Assembly: GCA_030549495.1 (NCBI GenBank)
Contig: JAUIRK010001057.1
Span: forward strand, 932,501-996,500
From: Nectonema munidae
Lineage: Eukaryota > Nematomorpha > Nectonematoida > Nectonematidae
Direction of reading: 5' to 3'
DNA: 64,000 nt
Shown piece by piece: positions 10,287-22,018 of the stretch (positions within the stretch are counted from its first letter, which is position 1; each line of letters opens with the position of its first letter). Below the pieces are notes generated by a model. It was not told where the DNA came from and made no database searches. It saw nothing but the letters and a program-made list of their open reading frames with translations. The position numbers were made by a program, and so were the translations under genes.

Positions 10287-10294
10287 GTATAGTG

Positions 10295-12712
10295 TAATAA
10301 TTAAAAAAATATATATATATTATAACAATGATTTACATCTTATCCTCATATAATCCAAGCTCATCGTACATTTTTGTTAATATATAAAAAATGTATTCAT
10401 TTTGTAAACTGTAAGGAAAATATATAAAAATATATTTTTTTTTTAAAATATGTGTTCTTTTTTTTTTGTAAGTTGTTTGATGCGTCATCATACATAAGCC
10501 ACATATGCTGGTTTACAGGCAATCGTTTTATAAAATACTTTTAAGAGAGTAATCAGATTTAGGGTTATTAAAATTTTCAAACTAATTATAGTTCACAATT
10601 CCTCGATGAATAGTTTGGTGAAACATGATATTTTCAGAAATGCTTTCCTCATAGTTCGATAGAAGCGGCGCAATTTTGACTTTTCGATGAAAACACCCTA
10701 TGGTACCATTATACTTTCTCTTGGTGTGTGTATTGTTTTATGTATTACAGCAACAAGAGCTAAATTTATTTCTGCAGGAAGAATATTAAAAATCTATACC
10801 TTCAATGATATTCTATTTTTAAGGTGCGTAATAAATAATAAAATTTAGTTATTAATCATACATCATAAAAATTCAATCTATAAAACTGTATCATTTAAAG
10901 TATATTATTTATTAAAATAAAATAACTATGTGTTAATTTGGGCAGTTGAGTGTTTAAATGTAAACTTACAAATTTGGTGCGAGTTTAAATTTATAATTGG
11001 TGATTTTGTGCGGGTTTAAAAATTTTAAGTCCAGGACGATTGCGGGTATTTTTATTCTTTTTATTAAGGATGTATGGGTGTTAAAATTAATAAAATACGG
11101 AATGGAAGGGTATGGATAAATTTTTACAACCCTTACACACTTAAAATTAACAATTCACACAAAAATTCATTTAATACAGTATGCCACTCTTATCTTTTGA
11201 GATTGTCATGTCAATGATGCATAATGCTTTTTGATTTGCGAATTAAATAGGAAATATCCTATACACACATAGTGCAACTTTGCTTAACTTTTTTTATATA
11301 CTTTAAAGCTGTTATTTTTTGAAGTAATTAAATATGATAGGTTATTTTAATAATAGATCCGTTTATGTTTTTGCTTTACCGTTGTTTTCCCTTTTATTTT
11401 AATCAACATTATTTTATAAATTTCGATTCTTCTATCAACATTGAAGGATTGAAATTTTTATTAATTAGGGGTAACGTTGAATGATATAAACAATCTTCTT
11501 CAGCGTTTTATATCCTATTGATAGAGCCAATCTTGGACTATTATCTTCCAACACTCGCCCGCGCACTTCTCGCAAAATTCACTTTCTGTTCTTGCTCTGG
11601 ACTTTTCCATCCTCTACCGATCTATCACCAATTATAAAGTTTCTTTAAAGATGATATCTTCAATGAGTAAGGCCTTTGGCCTCAAAAGATAGAAACCTTC
11701 CGATCTTAAAATGTAAATCTTCCATTCTAGATCAAGTTTAAGGGAATATAAACAATTAAAAAGGCGCTTACGCTACTCAGTTCATAGGTAAGCCAAGCTC
11801 CATTCAACGATGGGAAGTTAACCAGAGGGCTAGGCCACAGCGCTGCCGAATTGGCAAAACGCAGTTACTCCTTCCATGATCAACATCATCGAAAAATACG
11901 CACTATGTAGGCCCGAATGGTGCTCTGTGGTAGATGAACCAAGCCTACAGAAGGCTTGGAGATCGAATATTTTTCTAAAAAACAAAAAACCTCAACTCAC
12001 TGGATGAGTCAGAATGCTTTATATTCAAATAGAGCAAACGGATCATCTCGAAACCAAAGTGATGATTAGAAAACGAAACAGACGAACTCTGCAAGCGACA
12101 GAAGAACTCCCACGTGTGTTATTAATTATTTTGCTATTTGTTAATTTTTTTATTCATACAAATCTTTCTTGTGGCCATGAACTATCTCTTTGTTGTTGTG
12201 TTCAATAAAGATATTTTATTAATTAATATAAAGAAATTAAATTGGTATGATTCTAAATAGTATAAAATAATAAAGTGAAAAATCTTGTAACTAAAATGGT
12301 AATTAAAAATAGTTTTTTTTCTTTTTTTTACAATCTATCTAATATTGTTTTGTCATAAAATTTATGAATTTGATCATAAAATTTTTATCCTTAACTATCC
12401 CACAAATGATTCAAAGAATCTTTCCAATGTTTGATTATCCTTATCCTTAAAGATTTTTTGGTGGAGAAAAGTTTTGTTCTTGTTAAAACTAAACTATTCA
12501 TATTTCTAAGATAGTATTTCTAATGGGATTAATAAAAATACGAAAAATATTGTGCCTCACATTTACACCAACGTTATAATTTAAAAGGAAATTGAACTAA
12601 GTTTTCTTGAATTTTTTTAATTATGTTTGTTTTTTTGAATAATGTTTCTATAAGAAAAAATATTTTTTTTCAACAGACAAATAAAAATTTTTAATATTTA
12701 ACATATATGGGT
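10295..12712. other. Intergenic stretch, SINE tail only
   Basis: Contains a truncated SINE tail at about 10640-10720 (GTTCGATAGAAGCGGCG.. ATGAAAACACCCTA), the same body as the copy at 56457-56612. From 11520 to 12200 the base composition is less AT-rich, with short open frames on both strands, but no protein family could be recognised. Confidence 0.4.
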
Positions 12713-12880
12713 TGAGCCTCAATGGTTGTTAGGGTGTACCTCTCTGCTTAACAGTTGAAAGTCAGGGGTACGATCCCCAAGACTCCCAACTCTAAAAACA
12801 AATGCACAAAAACTGAGATTAACCATCTTAAGCATAATGCGAGCATATAGCCTTACGGCTGAAAGTTCTTTGATATCTCA
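12713..12880 (+). mobile_element. tRNA-derived SINE (family C)
   Basis: An A-box-like TCAATGGTTGTTAGGGTG and a B-box GGGTACGATCC are spaced as in a tRNA gene and are followed by a body with GATTAACCATC and GCGAGCATATAGCC. A second partial body (AACCATCCTCAACCACAATG) follows at about 12963. An AACC-type microsatellite (12884-12908) may be its tail. Not a functional tRNA: no closed acceptor stem was found. Confidence 0.65.
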
Positions 12881-12883
12881 AAC

Positions 12884-12908
12884 CAACCAACCAAACAACC
12901 AACCAACA
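12884..12908. repeat. (AACC)n-like microsatellite
   Basis: Runs of CCAACCAACCAAACAACCAA at the end of the SINE at 12713-12880. Confidence 0.8.
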
Positions 12909-13009
12909 AACATATATGGGCCTTTTAGTTATCTCCTAAATTTAAAACCACTAATATTTGTGATTAACCATCCTCAACCACAATGGGAGCATATAGCTTG
13001 AAAACTGAA

Positions 13010-14840
13010 ATTTGTTTATTTTTTTTATAATATAAAGAAGGACTTTTCGTAGATAAATTAGAATATAATTTAATTTGAGAATATTTTATTTTTCTTGAGT
13101 TACTTTTTGCTCTAATTTGGTAAGTTATATCCCTCCAATAGTATTAGTTTAATTTTTAAACAATAAAATTTTACAATTATGATATTCATCTCATTATTTT
13201 TAAAATTTATAAAATACTTTCTATAAATTTTTTATTTATAATTAATTACTTAATTTTATATATCGTTTATTTTTTGTTTTAATACCAAAGTGATATGTAT
13301 AGGACATTTCATACAAAAACCCCCTTGGTACCTAGTTTTTGACGTTTGGTGCCCAGTTTATTATAATCTTTTGTGTTCGAAATGATCAATTTAGCTACGA
13401 AATGACATTACCAAATATCTTTGATACGAAATTTCTTGAAGTCATTGTTTTAACTCACTATATCTAATTTGATGATGAACATCCTAAATATATTTGATTC
13501 TATCCATTTTATCACACTTTTTTACTAGTAAATTATAAAGTTTAGACAGAAAGCTCATTTTTAACACATGAGAGCTTCTAATCTATTTAAAATACATGTT
13601 GATGTACATGCTTTTATGTTATGTTATGTATAACATATTTATCCTTATTCTGTGAATTTTTTGTTTGAGTTGTTTTTGAAATCATAATTGGTAGTTAGGG
13701 TGCGTTCACAAATGATATCAACCAAAACGGGTAGGAGGAGTTGTTGAATGTTGACAATAGTTAAGATTTTTTAATTTTCGGGTACAGTACCTTTCTTACC
13801 GCTGCACCTACCAGCAAAACTAAAAAGGCCATGCTCTTTATCCGTCTCCTATTATTGATATTACATGTGTAATTTATATAGTTTTGATATGAATTTTAGT
13901 ATTCTTTCCCTATCCCTATAATTTCTATGTATTCATTTTTTACTTTGAAACCTGGTCCTTTCTACAAGAATATATATTTAAAATATTAATACTGCTTGGT
14001 GATAGGTACGGGAATAAGCTTTCTCTAAAGTTAAAAAGTCATATTTGAGAAAAAGTCTTTATAGAGAGTTGACAAAATATAAAAGATAATTTTCTTCACA
14101 ATTATTTTATTTATAATTAATCTGAATGGTTTTAAAAATGTAGGTATTTAATCTATTTTGTCTTTCCCAGAATTATCAATTTTCAGTAGAATTCTATTTT
14201 GTTGAAATTGACGGAAGAGACTTATAAATTCGACACAGTCAAGTTCGAGACAGCACAAGTTTGAAAATTAGAGGTATATTTATCAATGAGCGATTATATT
14301 AGTTAGAACATTACTCAGCAAATTGAGGAAGGTCGTTTTTAAAAGTTCCATATTTTCTTTTATTATTATAAAAAGTTCAAAATAACCAAATGTACAAAAT
14401 TATAAATGAAAAAAATTGAATATGGATAATAGAAAAATGTAAAGACAAATTTTTTTAATAAAAAATTTTATTATTGAAAGTTTATTAAAAAAAATTTTTA
14501 CATGGGTAATATTTTATTTTTATTTAAAATTTCATTTATCTCAATTCTGATTTGAGAATGCATCTGTTTTCAGTTAACCCACACAATATTTCGAGAGCTC
14601 GCATAATTGAAATGAGGGGGGGGGGCATCAGTTTTTTAATGATTTTAACTCAACAAATTTTGATCAATATAATCATTTTTTATTTTAGTTATTTAAAAAA
14701 TAATTTGATCTGATATTTTTTGGCAAAATTGTAATATTTTAGTAATCATACCAAGAAAAAAAGAATAATGGATGCATTCATATTTTAACAGAAAATAACT
14801 TACGATACAATTGAAGATATCTTTTGTTAACAAAACCTCT
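13010..14840. other. Intergenic stretch, nothing recognised
   Basis: AT-rich; a G9 run at about 14617. No exon, RNA gene or bounded repeat was recognised on either strand. Confidence 0.4.
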
Positions 14841-14844
14841 AGAA

Positions 14845-15559
14845 CAGGGATGTCCAACCTTTTTTTCTGATGGGCCAATTTAAAATTTTAAGTACCAATA
14901 CTGGGCCGCAAGTAGCGATCTTAATTTTTTAAAAGTTTAAAACGAAAAATAGGGAAGTTAAAATACAAAACTTTATTCAAACAAAATTAATAAGTGATTC
15001 TGACTTTTATTTTAAAATTTCCCAATATCTCTTTCTTTGTTACTGTTTTGTATTCTGGAAATGTTTTCTTTGACTATTTTTGATGTTTTTCATAGAAGGA
15101 AATAATGCAGAGCAAACTATATTTCAAACACGAGCGCACATGGTTTAAAATTATTATTGAGACTTTCTTTTTAAATGATTTTAACTCAAAAATCTTGAGT
15201 CAATGCTTTCATTTTTTATATGAGTTATGTAAAAAATAGTTCGTGAAAAGACTTAAAAGTGAAAATGCTAGGATAGTGAAAGAAAATTAAAATAAGCAAT
15301 TAAGTTCTTCAACTTTGTGTCTTAAATTATTAAGGGAGGAGGGGCCAAAATAGCATTTTCGCCCCTTGGAATGAAATTAGGGGTGGTTGTTCCCATTCGC
15401 TCTTTGTTTCAAATGTAAAAAAATTATTATATCAATTATCATGGCAATAACATCACATTATTTGATCTTCAAAATATGAAGCTCGAATGATAGGTGGGCC
15501 GCATGAAAAGATCAAGCGGTCCGCAGTTTAGCCTTCGGGCCGAGGGTTAGGCATCCATG
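14845..15559. mobile_element. hAT non-autonomous element
   Basis: Left end CAGGGATGTCCAACC; the reverse complement of the right end is CATGGATGCCTAACC, matching at 12 of 15 positions. The flanks CTCTAGAA (14837-14844) and CCCTAGAA (15560-15567) agree at 7 of 8 bases. Near the ends are TGGGCC words (GGGCCGCAAG, GTGGGCCGCATG) typical of this kind of dispersed hAT repeat. No transposase frame. Confidence 0.75.
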
Positions 15560-15569
15560 CCCTAGAATA

Positions 15570-16448
15570 TATTAAAAGTGAAGTTTCACATCTAAATGTA
15601 AAGACTTCGATCATTAAAAGTCTTCCAACCTAAAATTTTTAAAAGTGCGCAAAGGCAAACCAAGTTTTTTCTGCTTTCACTCAAATTATTAAGGGCTGAG
15701 GGAGAAAATACATTTCTCTCCTCTTGCAAAGAGATTATGGGGCGTTTGCCCCCTCTTCCCTTTAGTTTTTTATCCATCGACCCTTTCAAAAATATTTGTT
15801 TTCACAACGACCCCCATCCCTCATAGAAATGTTTCATAAAAACATTAATCAATGTCCAACAATTAAGAGAAAAAATACAAACCAAAAATGTTTCATATAT
15901 CCTATCTATACTATACAGTATACAATGTCCTAAGCTATTTTTAAAAGAAAAAGGAGATTTATTACTACTATAAAGTAAAAGCATAGCACAATTTTGTAAG
16001 TTTGTCTATCTTATCGACCCCTAAGAAATACCAATTTGTTCATAGTTTGACATAAGCGGTACATCAGTGCCTTGTCAATGAAAACACACTCACGGTACCT
16101 TTACCTTTATCGACCCCTAAAGATTTGTTATCGACCCTGACCACTTTGTTATGACCTCTGCTTTAGATCTACACACCTGTGGTGTTCACTATAAAGAGGT
16201 TATATTATTTTACTGTTAAATTGAGACTGAAAAAGTATTTATTAACTGGAGCTTTTATCGTATATTTTGTGAGTATAGGTACAGTTTCAGTTCTATATCG
16301 ATAATAGTTAACCAAAGATTGCCATAGTTTCGATATAAGCGATAGTATTGGCACATTTTAATTTAAGTACAATGTTCTGAAATATCATCAAATTTATGGC
16401 TATTATCTTTTTTCCTTTAAAAGAAACTGTTCTTATTTTTCTTCTTAG
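15570..16448. other. Intergenic stretch with truncated SINE
   Basis: At about 16028-16112 (plus) a family-B SINE body without its tRNA head is present (CATAGTTTGACATAAGCGG, then GTCAATGAAAACACAC). It is surrounded by repeated ATCGACCCCTAA words. Nothing else was recognised. Confidence 0.55.
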
Positions 16449-16517
16449 GATTCGAAAGAACCAGCTCAGAGGATGTATGTGCAAAGTAGCAACACTCTTT
16501 CGGACATCAGAAGCAGA
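16449..16517 (+). CDS. Probable exon of an unrecognised gene
   Basis: A strong pyrimidine-rich acceptor (TTATTTTTCTTCTTAG) precedes an open frame reading DSKEPAQRMYVQSSNTLSDI then RSR; the frame stays open to about 16560. A GTTAAA donor after AGA would end it in phase 0 and let it join the exon at 17841, also phase 0. The sequence has a coding look, being polar and not low-complexity, but no family was recognised. It could instead be an early exon of RACGAP1, though it does not resemble that protein's N-terminus. Confidence 0.4.
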
Positions 16518-17840
16518 GTTAAAGAAATGGCAAATCGAAATATGATTCAAATAAATTGTAATTTTCCATCTCTTTCATTTGTTTTTATTGTTTTATTCTT
16601 TGATAGTATAAATCAGTGGATCCAAAACTGTGGACCTAGAATAATTTCAACTGGACTTAGGTAGGCTGAAAAAAAGTCTCAAAATTAATAAGTATTCACT
16701 TTGTATTTACAAAGTATTAAAAATAAAAAATATATTGATTTGAAAAATATAAGGTATATAATATATTGATTCTTCTGAAACTTTAAACCAGTTAATCTAA
16801 CTATTTCACATTCCTACAAAAATGTCTGTGAAACCAAAAGTGTCACATAAATGCGGTATAACTGTAGTAGTAAGATCTTAGAGAAGATTGTGGCTCTAAC
16901 ATCGGCTGATCTTATCCTCGCTATCCTGTATGGTGGTTTGAGGCTGAGATAAAATTTTGGGTATGAACCAGAAAGCAGACTCATTGTGAAAGTTCATATA
17001 CAAGAGATCGATTTTTTACAAAGAATGACATTTCTGAACATAAGCGCTCAAATATGCTCTCTAGAGTCTAGACCAGTGGGTTCCAAACTGTGGGACTCGC
17101 CTCCTTAGTAGCCCCTAAAATGAACTCAAGGGGACGTAGGTACATTCAAATTTGCGAATAAACATTTATAAAATTTCAGATATTCAGCTAAAAAATAATT
17201 AGTTTTTTACTTGTTGAGCACATACAGCAATTTTTAATTGTATATATCAAAGATTTTAAATGTTATAAAAAATTTCATTAAAAAAAACTTGAAACTCTTG
17301 AAATTAAGACAGCAAAAGTTTCTTACTTTGCAGTAAGTATTTTTTCAATGTATTAAAAATATATACCAAGTTATTTTCTAGTTTAATATATTAATTTTAG
17401 ATCTAAAATTCTTCTCATTCAAAAAGGAGTTCACAAATCTATGCTTCTACTGAAACAAAGATAAGTTTGTTTAAAATTAAAATCTAAGAATTTGAATCCT
17501 TTTCAACGGAATATTCTACCCAAGCATAACTTTTAATTCTTATTGCAATAAAAACCAATCAACGGAATCGATTGCAAGTTCAAATGCCAAGGAACTTGTG
17601 AGATTCATCTTGCGCATAAATAGGAAATAAGTTTGAGAATATTTAGATTAGGAAAATGTAATTTCTACAATATTTTTGTAAAGTTTCCATTTTTAGAGAA
17701 GAGTTTTTTACACATGCACTGAGCATGAGAACAATGCCTTTTCTTTTAGGAACAATTCTATATCCTAAATTACACCTCAAAGTGTAAGATACAATAGCAT
17801 TTTTCTCTATTCTTGCAACTTCGATTTTTTGGTTGTCCAG
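16518..17840. other. Intron of the unrecognised gene, with hAT-like ends
   Basis: Two single ends resembling hAT MITEs in the same orientation, at about 16614 (CAGTGGATCCAAAACTGTGG) and 17074 (CAGTGGGTTCCAAACTGTGG). No complementary right ends were found. Confidence 0.45.
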
Positions 17841-17975
17841 TATCGTATCCAAGAGAAAAGCATCCTTTCAGATGATCGTATGGTCACGATCCGGCCAACT
17901 GGTTCAAGACATTACGATTCCACCACTAAGCGCTCTGCGGTTAATTCATATTAGAAAAACAACATATTTCAATTC
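17841..17975 (+). CDS. Probable last exon of the unrecognised gene
   Basis: After the acceptor TTTTTTGGTTGTCCAG the frame reads YRIQEKSILSDDRMVTIRPT, GSRHYDSTTKRSAVNSY and a TAG stop. Composition and codon use look like real coding sequence, polar with Ser/Thr/Arg. It lies only 549 bases upstream of the first RACGAP1 exon that I can identify, so it probably ends a neighbouring plus-strand gene. No homologous family was recognised. A weak internal GT could also splice it onward to 18524 in the right phase; that alternative is less likely. Confidence 0.5.
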
Positions 17976-18523
17976 GTTAACTATTTTAGGCATAGTTTAT
18001 ATTTTATCCTTAACTTGGCTCATTTAATAAAAATTTTTGAAGTCCGAAAATTATATCAACATTTTTTCTGAGAAAGCATCGTAGCTGTTTCAGTTTTACC
18101 TTATACTACACTGTAATATGTGTGAGAATAGATTAGTAAAAAGCCGAAACATCTTTGTAAAGTTATCAAGAAAATTTAATTTAATTCCTATTTTGAACGG
18201 TTTCAACATCAAAAAGTAGAATAGAAACTAAAAACGAATCACTCGCCAAATAAAAACCCTCATACTTTAAATTACAAACATTTTTCCTTTACGAAAACCG
18301 ATGCCTAAAAGGGTTAAGACGCTTGTTTTTGAAAATTAATTATCTTCTTATCTTTTCACTGTCCCATAAAATAAAATGATTTGCTTTAAGTTATTTAAAA
18401 ACTCGTTGAAAAAGATAAGTAGAGGATTTGTTTTCAAAATCTTGCTCACGGTTAAACTCGATATTATGCCCTTTTTCTTACATGTAAGAAAGATAGCTTG
18501 TGAAAAATATTTTTTTTACTCAG

Positions 18524-18768
18524 ATATAAGCGAATTGAAAGACAAGTTATTTGAGCTATTGAAGTCTGTGGAGAATTCAAAACACGAACTTCAACAAAAG
18601 GAGAGTTTTCTAAGAGATTCCAAAAATCTTCTGAGCGACAAAGAGAACAAAATAAAGCAACAGGCAGATGAGATTGACGCCCTCAACACGCGCATCGAGC
18701 ATCTCCGCAAAATGCTGAAAGATGAGATGACTGCTAAAGAAGCTGTTGAAAAAGAAAATCTTCTTTTA
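18524..18768 (+). CDS. RACGAP1: RACGAP1, coiled-coil exon
   Basis: First identifiable exon of the Rho-family GTPase-activating protein of the centralspindlin complex (MgcRacGAP; CYK-4 in worm, Tumbleweed in fly). The frame encodes a heptad-rich coil: ISELKDKLFELLKSVENSKH, then ELQQKESFLRDSKNLL and on to EAVEKENLLL. In the family this coil pairs with the kinesin MKLP1 and recruits ECT2 at the spindle midzone. The acceptor is TTTTTTTTACTCAG, two bases complete the previous codon; the donor is TTA/GTAACA, phase 0. From the conserved HEL to the IRE of the next exon there are 14 more residues than in human, two heptads. The exon with the start codon was not found. Confidence 0.85.
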
Positions 18769-19656
18769 GTAACATCTTTTTTATCCTTCTAGATAATTTC
18801 ATCTCATAGTAGCGATACTGTGGACTATTTCCATTTTAGAGGGCGCAATGTCCCCATTTGCATCCAACTATGACAGGTTGAGTTAGAATGTTGTGTACTA
18901 GAGTAAATTCCCTCGCAGGACAAAACCGCCATGGACAATTTAAAAATGATCCCTGAATGAAAATGTAAGCAAAAAGTCAGAGTAGCAATTTGATAGTTAA
19001 GAAAATCCTTTTCAAAGGGCAGTGCAGTCATTTGCCTCTAGAATTTTGTCCTAGAGCTTTGTCCTCACTAGTTTTATCTTATTGGGGATTTTGTCCTGAT
19101 ACCAAAAGGTATTTTTTGCAGGATATATAGGAGGTTAGAACCCGAGACTTCAAGAGCAGACTTAACTACTCATGCCTCTAAAAGGAGTTTTATGCTGCTG
19201 TAATTTTGTTTTGAGATTTGACAGAAAATAAGCTATGTAATGTATGTGTGAGTGTTGTTGCTATTACAAAAAGTGATCTTTATCTTTTGACACGAATAGT
19301 TGAAAATATAATAAAGTTATAGAAAGAAACGAAGTGAAACAGAAAATATCTGATAGAATACTTCAAAAGTAAATTTCCATCTATTGTAGAACACTTTAGA
19401 CGTAATCATCCTTCACAAATGACTTAACCTCCATGACTAAAATCTTGTGGGTTTGGTGGACTATTCGTTAGAGTTTGCAAAGATGTTTAATTGAATGATG
19501 TCTCTTATTCAAAACGCCAGTATTTATAACACGTAATGAAGGTTGCAGACGCCTCTCTCTCTCTCTCTCCTTGCTTTCCCTTTTTTTATATTATCAAAAA
19601 TAGCTTTGTACTGTCCTGCCATTGCAGATGCATGCTATGTCTAAATTTGTGTTTAG
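18769..19656. other. RACGAP1 intron
   Basis: 888 bases. A (CT)n run at about 19553-19570; no element with two ends seen. Confidence 0.5.
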
Positions 19657-19814
19657 TCGAGTCAGATCAACTGCATTCGCGAGTTCCTCTTCGACAAGAA
19701 CAAGTCTTTTTTCAGTCAGCACGAAGCAGAGACGTTCGCCAGATTCTTTGATATCACAAAGACAAGTGTTAGTCAAATCTCGCATGCGCCCACTTCTACA
19801 ACTACTCTTAAGCC
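19657..19814 (+). CDS. RACGAP1: RACGAP1, end of coiled coil
   Basis: After TTGTGTTTAG the frame reads SSQINCIREFLFDKNKSFFS then QHEAETFARFFD. INCIREFL lines up with IQLIREML of human RACGAP1, and FSQHEAETFARFFD with LSEEQKSALAFLN, so the assignment rests on a short but co-linear match. Ser/Thr-rich sequence follows. The GTATCC donor at 19815 leaves two bases and fits the next acceptor at 24508; a GTGTTA donor 36 bases or so earlier with a different acceptor is also phase-compatible, so this exon's 3' end is uncertain. Apparent long frames on other strands here are shadows. Confidence 0.78.
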
Positions 19815-20757
19815 GTATCCTTTTTTTTTATAATCCTCCAAAACCTATTTTACGTATGCTTGTGAATGTCTGCTCCATGTAAGGCATATTTTCAAGTATG
19901 AAAGCATTACCTACCGTTATTTATCTTCTAACACTATTTTTTTCCATGATGAGCATTTTTTTGGCTCTCCGCTCCTAACACCATGACTTAAATTCTTAGT
20001 TTTAACATTTCGAAATTAATGGAATAAGGTATATTTTATATTTATTGTTCCATGTGACTTCATTAACTTTTGTTTTACAAACTAAACTAAATTGTGCAAT
20101 TATGTACATTCTGTTAAATTCTACATTTATTTTATACTTTATAGATTATACATAAAAATGATTTTTATGTTTTAGAATGTCTCGTCATAAATATAGCAAA
20201 TTATCATTGCGGTAATCGATAAAATTTCGAATACTAAAAATGTCTTGGGAAAAGGTGGCGATAAAATTTTGAATAAATCTTCAATGGAGGTAGTATAAGT
20301 AACTAAATTTTAAAGCTATAATCTAAAGTTTATGCAATGCTTTGCCTATTTTTTGAAAAAAATATGAGTAAAACCGCGTGCAAGCGGTCAATTTGGTCTA
20401 TTGAGCTTAAACGTACCGTGTCCTCTCTTCATCACTTTTGTAGAACTATGAAGAAGAAGAATTTGAAGGTATATTCCAGAGATGCTTGAAAAGTCAAGCT
20501 CAATCGAGCAGCCGACCTAAAAATAAGTTTTAGTCTGTTTTCGTATTATTTAATCACAAATAAAACAATCCGTCGTGCTTTAACATCAAGATACTTTTAA
20601 TTTTTGATATGTATGAAACTTAAAATTTTCACACATATGCAGTATCTTTTACGAATAGGAGTCGATTGCAAACAAATTCCCCTGTGAAAGTCTACCTTTA
20701 TCATAAAAGTTGGACAACCCTGCATTTTCGAAACCAAATCGCCCGTATCATTTAGAT
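19815..20757. other. RACGAP1 intron, proximal part
   Basis: AT-rich; nothing recognised. Confidence 0.5.
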
Positions 20758-21810
20758 CAGTGGATCTCAACCCGGGTCCACATGTCCCCTAGTGTGTGTG
20801 GGGGGGGGGGGGGAGGGGGGTACATGAAATATTCAAGGTGTCCACTGACAAAAAATAAAAAATTGGAAGTCTTTAGAAAGGTTGTTATGACTTAAAATAC
20901 AAACACCCATTAGATATGAAAGGAATATGAATGATTATTCCTAACCTCATTTCTTTAGTAAACGTAGATACGCACCAATCGCTCAGTGGAAAAAAACAAA
21001 CGAATGTTGATCAACAAGGAAAAGATAACTTTAATTTTCAAAGAAGAAAAATTTTATTATAAAATGAATATAGCCTTCGAATCTTTTTCATATTAAAATA
21101 TTTGCTCATTTTCACTTTAGCAGAGATTAGACATGCGTATATTCATGTTGTCAGCTGGCAATTTTTAGTATAAAATTTTAAAATAGATATAGAATCTTTG
21201 AATAAATTGGAAAGATTGTTTACTATGCTCGTTATAAAGCTACACAGGCATGCCATAGAATACAGCAAAGTTTCCAAAATTCTGACTTCAGTTTTTATTA
21301 TTAACCCGTTAACGACCAGAATAATCAGACGATATCTAGTATAAAGCAGAAGATTTGTATTAAAAAGCATTAATAAACGCAGACGATAACCGGTTAATAT
21401 TATTACAGTAAAACCTGTCTTAGCTGTCACCTTGATGGAAGGGTAAGTTGTCAATACCGATTCATATTATGGTAAAATAGAAGAATTCTCATCATAGAAC
21501 GGTTAAAACAGTCATTTTCATTGGGTCCTGTGGTTAATCGTTACAAACAGGTTTTAATATATTATTATTACTGAAAGAAAGAAAGATTTATTCATACAAT
21601 TATAAAGAAAAAAGAACAGTTCGTGACATCAGTAAGATAAAATGTTTACAAATTTAAATAGAATAGACAATATATTTTCAATATAGAAAGTTTTTTTTAT
21701 TATTATTATTACTGAGATTAAGCTTTTCTTTTATCGAATAGTTATGAGAGGGTGCACCCCCAAAAACAAGAGAAAATGGATGTATGAGAAAAAAAGGCTG
21801 AGAACCACGG
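20758..21810. mobile_element. hAT non-autonomous element
   Basis: Left end CAGTGGATCTCAACC and right end GGCTGAGAACCACGG are imperfect inverted repeats; the inverted similarity continues outward into ATTTAGAT / ATCTAAAT, so a direct target duplication cannot be told apart. Contains a G15-type run at about 20798-20819 and a piggyBac-like MITE at 21305-21393. No transposase. Confidence 0.6.
21305..21393. mobile_element. Short piggyBac-like MITE
   Basis: TTAA (21301-21304) then CCCGTTAACGACC at the left; GATAACCGG then TTAA (21394-21397) at the right. Reading both ends inwards gives TTAACCCGTTAACGACC and TTAACCGGTTATCGTCT, similar over 17 bases. The exact TTAA flanks are the piggyBac target signature. 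Internal CAGACGAT words recur in the elements at 40681 and 54989. 89 bp, non-coding. Confidence 0.6.
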
Positions 21811-22018
21811 ATCTAAATAATCTTACTCACGCTGCCTTAGGAAAGTTTAAGTTAGATAGAGGAAAGTGATGGAAAGTGTTATGTACCAATCCTGTTCACT
21901 CCAGCACATAAAAAAGATTTTTTTTAAGAAAAAGTTTTATCATCAGAATCTTTAGGCTGTACAGATCGTTTAAAAATAATTATTTTCCAAAATATCGCTT
22001 TCTCCCTCTCTAAGCTGG

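Noticed and set aside
11520-12210. Less AT-rich stretch with ORFs on both strands as a gene
   Set aside because: No frame stays open with splice sites that make sense, and no family was recognised; left as unexplained.
20710-20895. Small plus-strand protein with a glycine run
   Set aside because: The frame crosses the left end and the G-run of a hAT MITE; a chance ORF.
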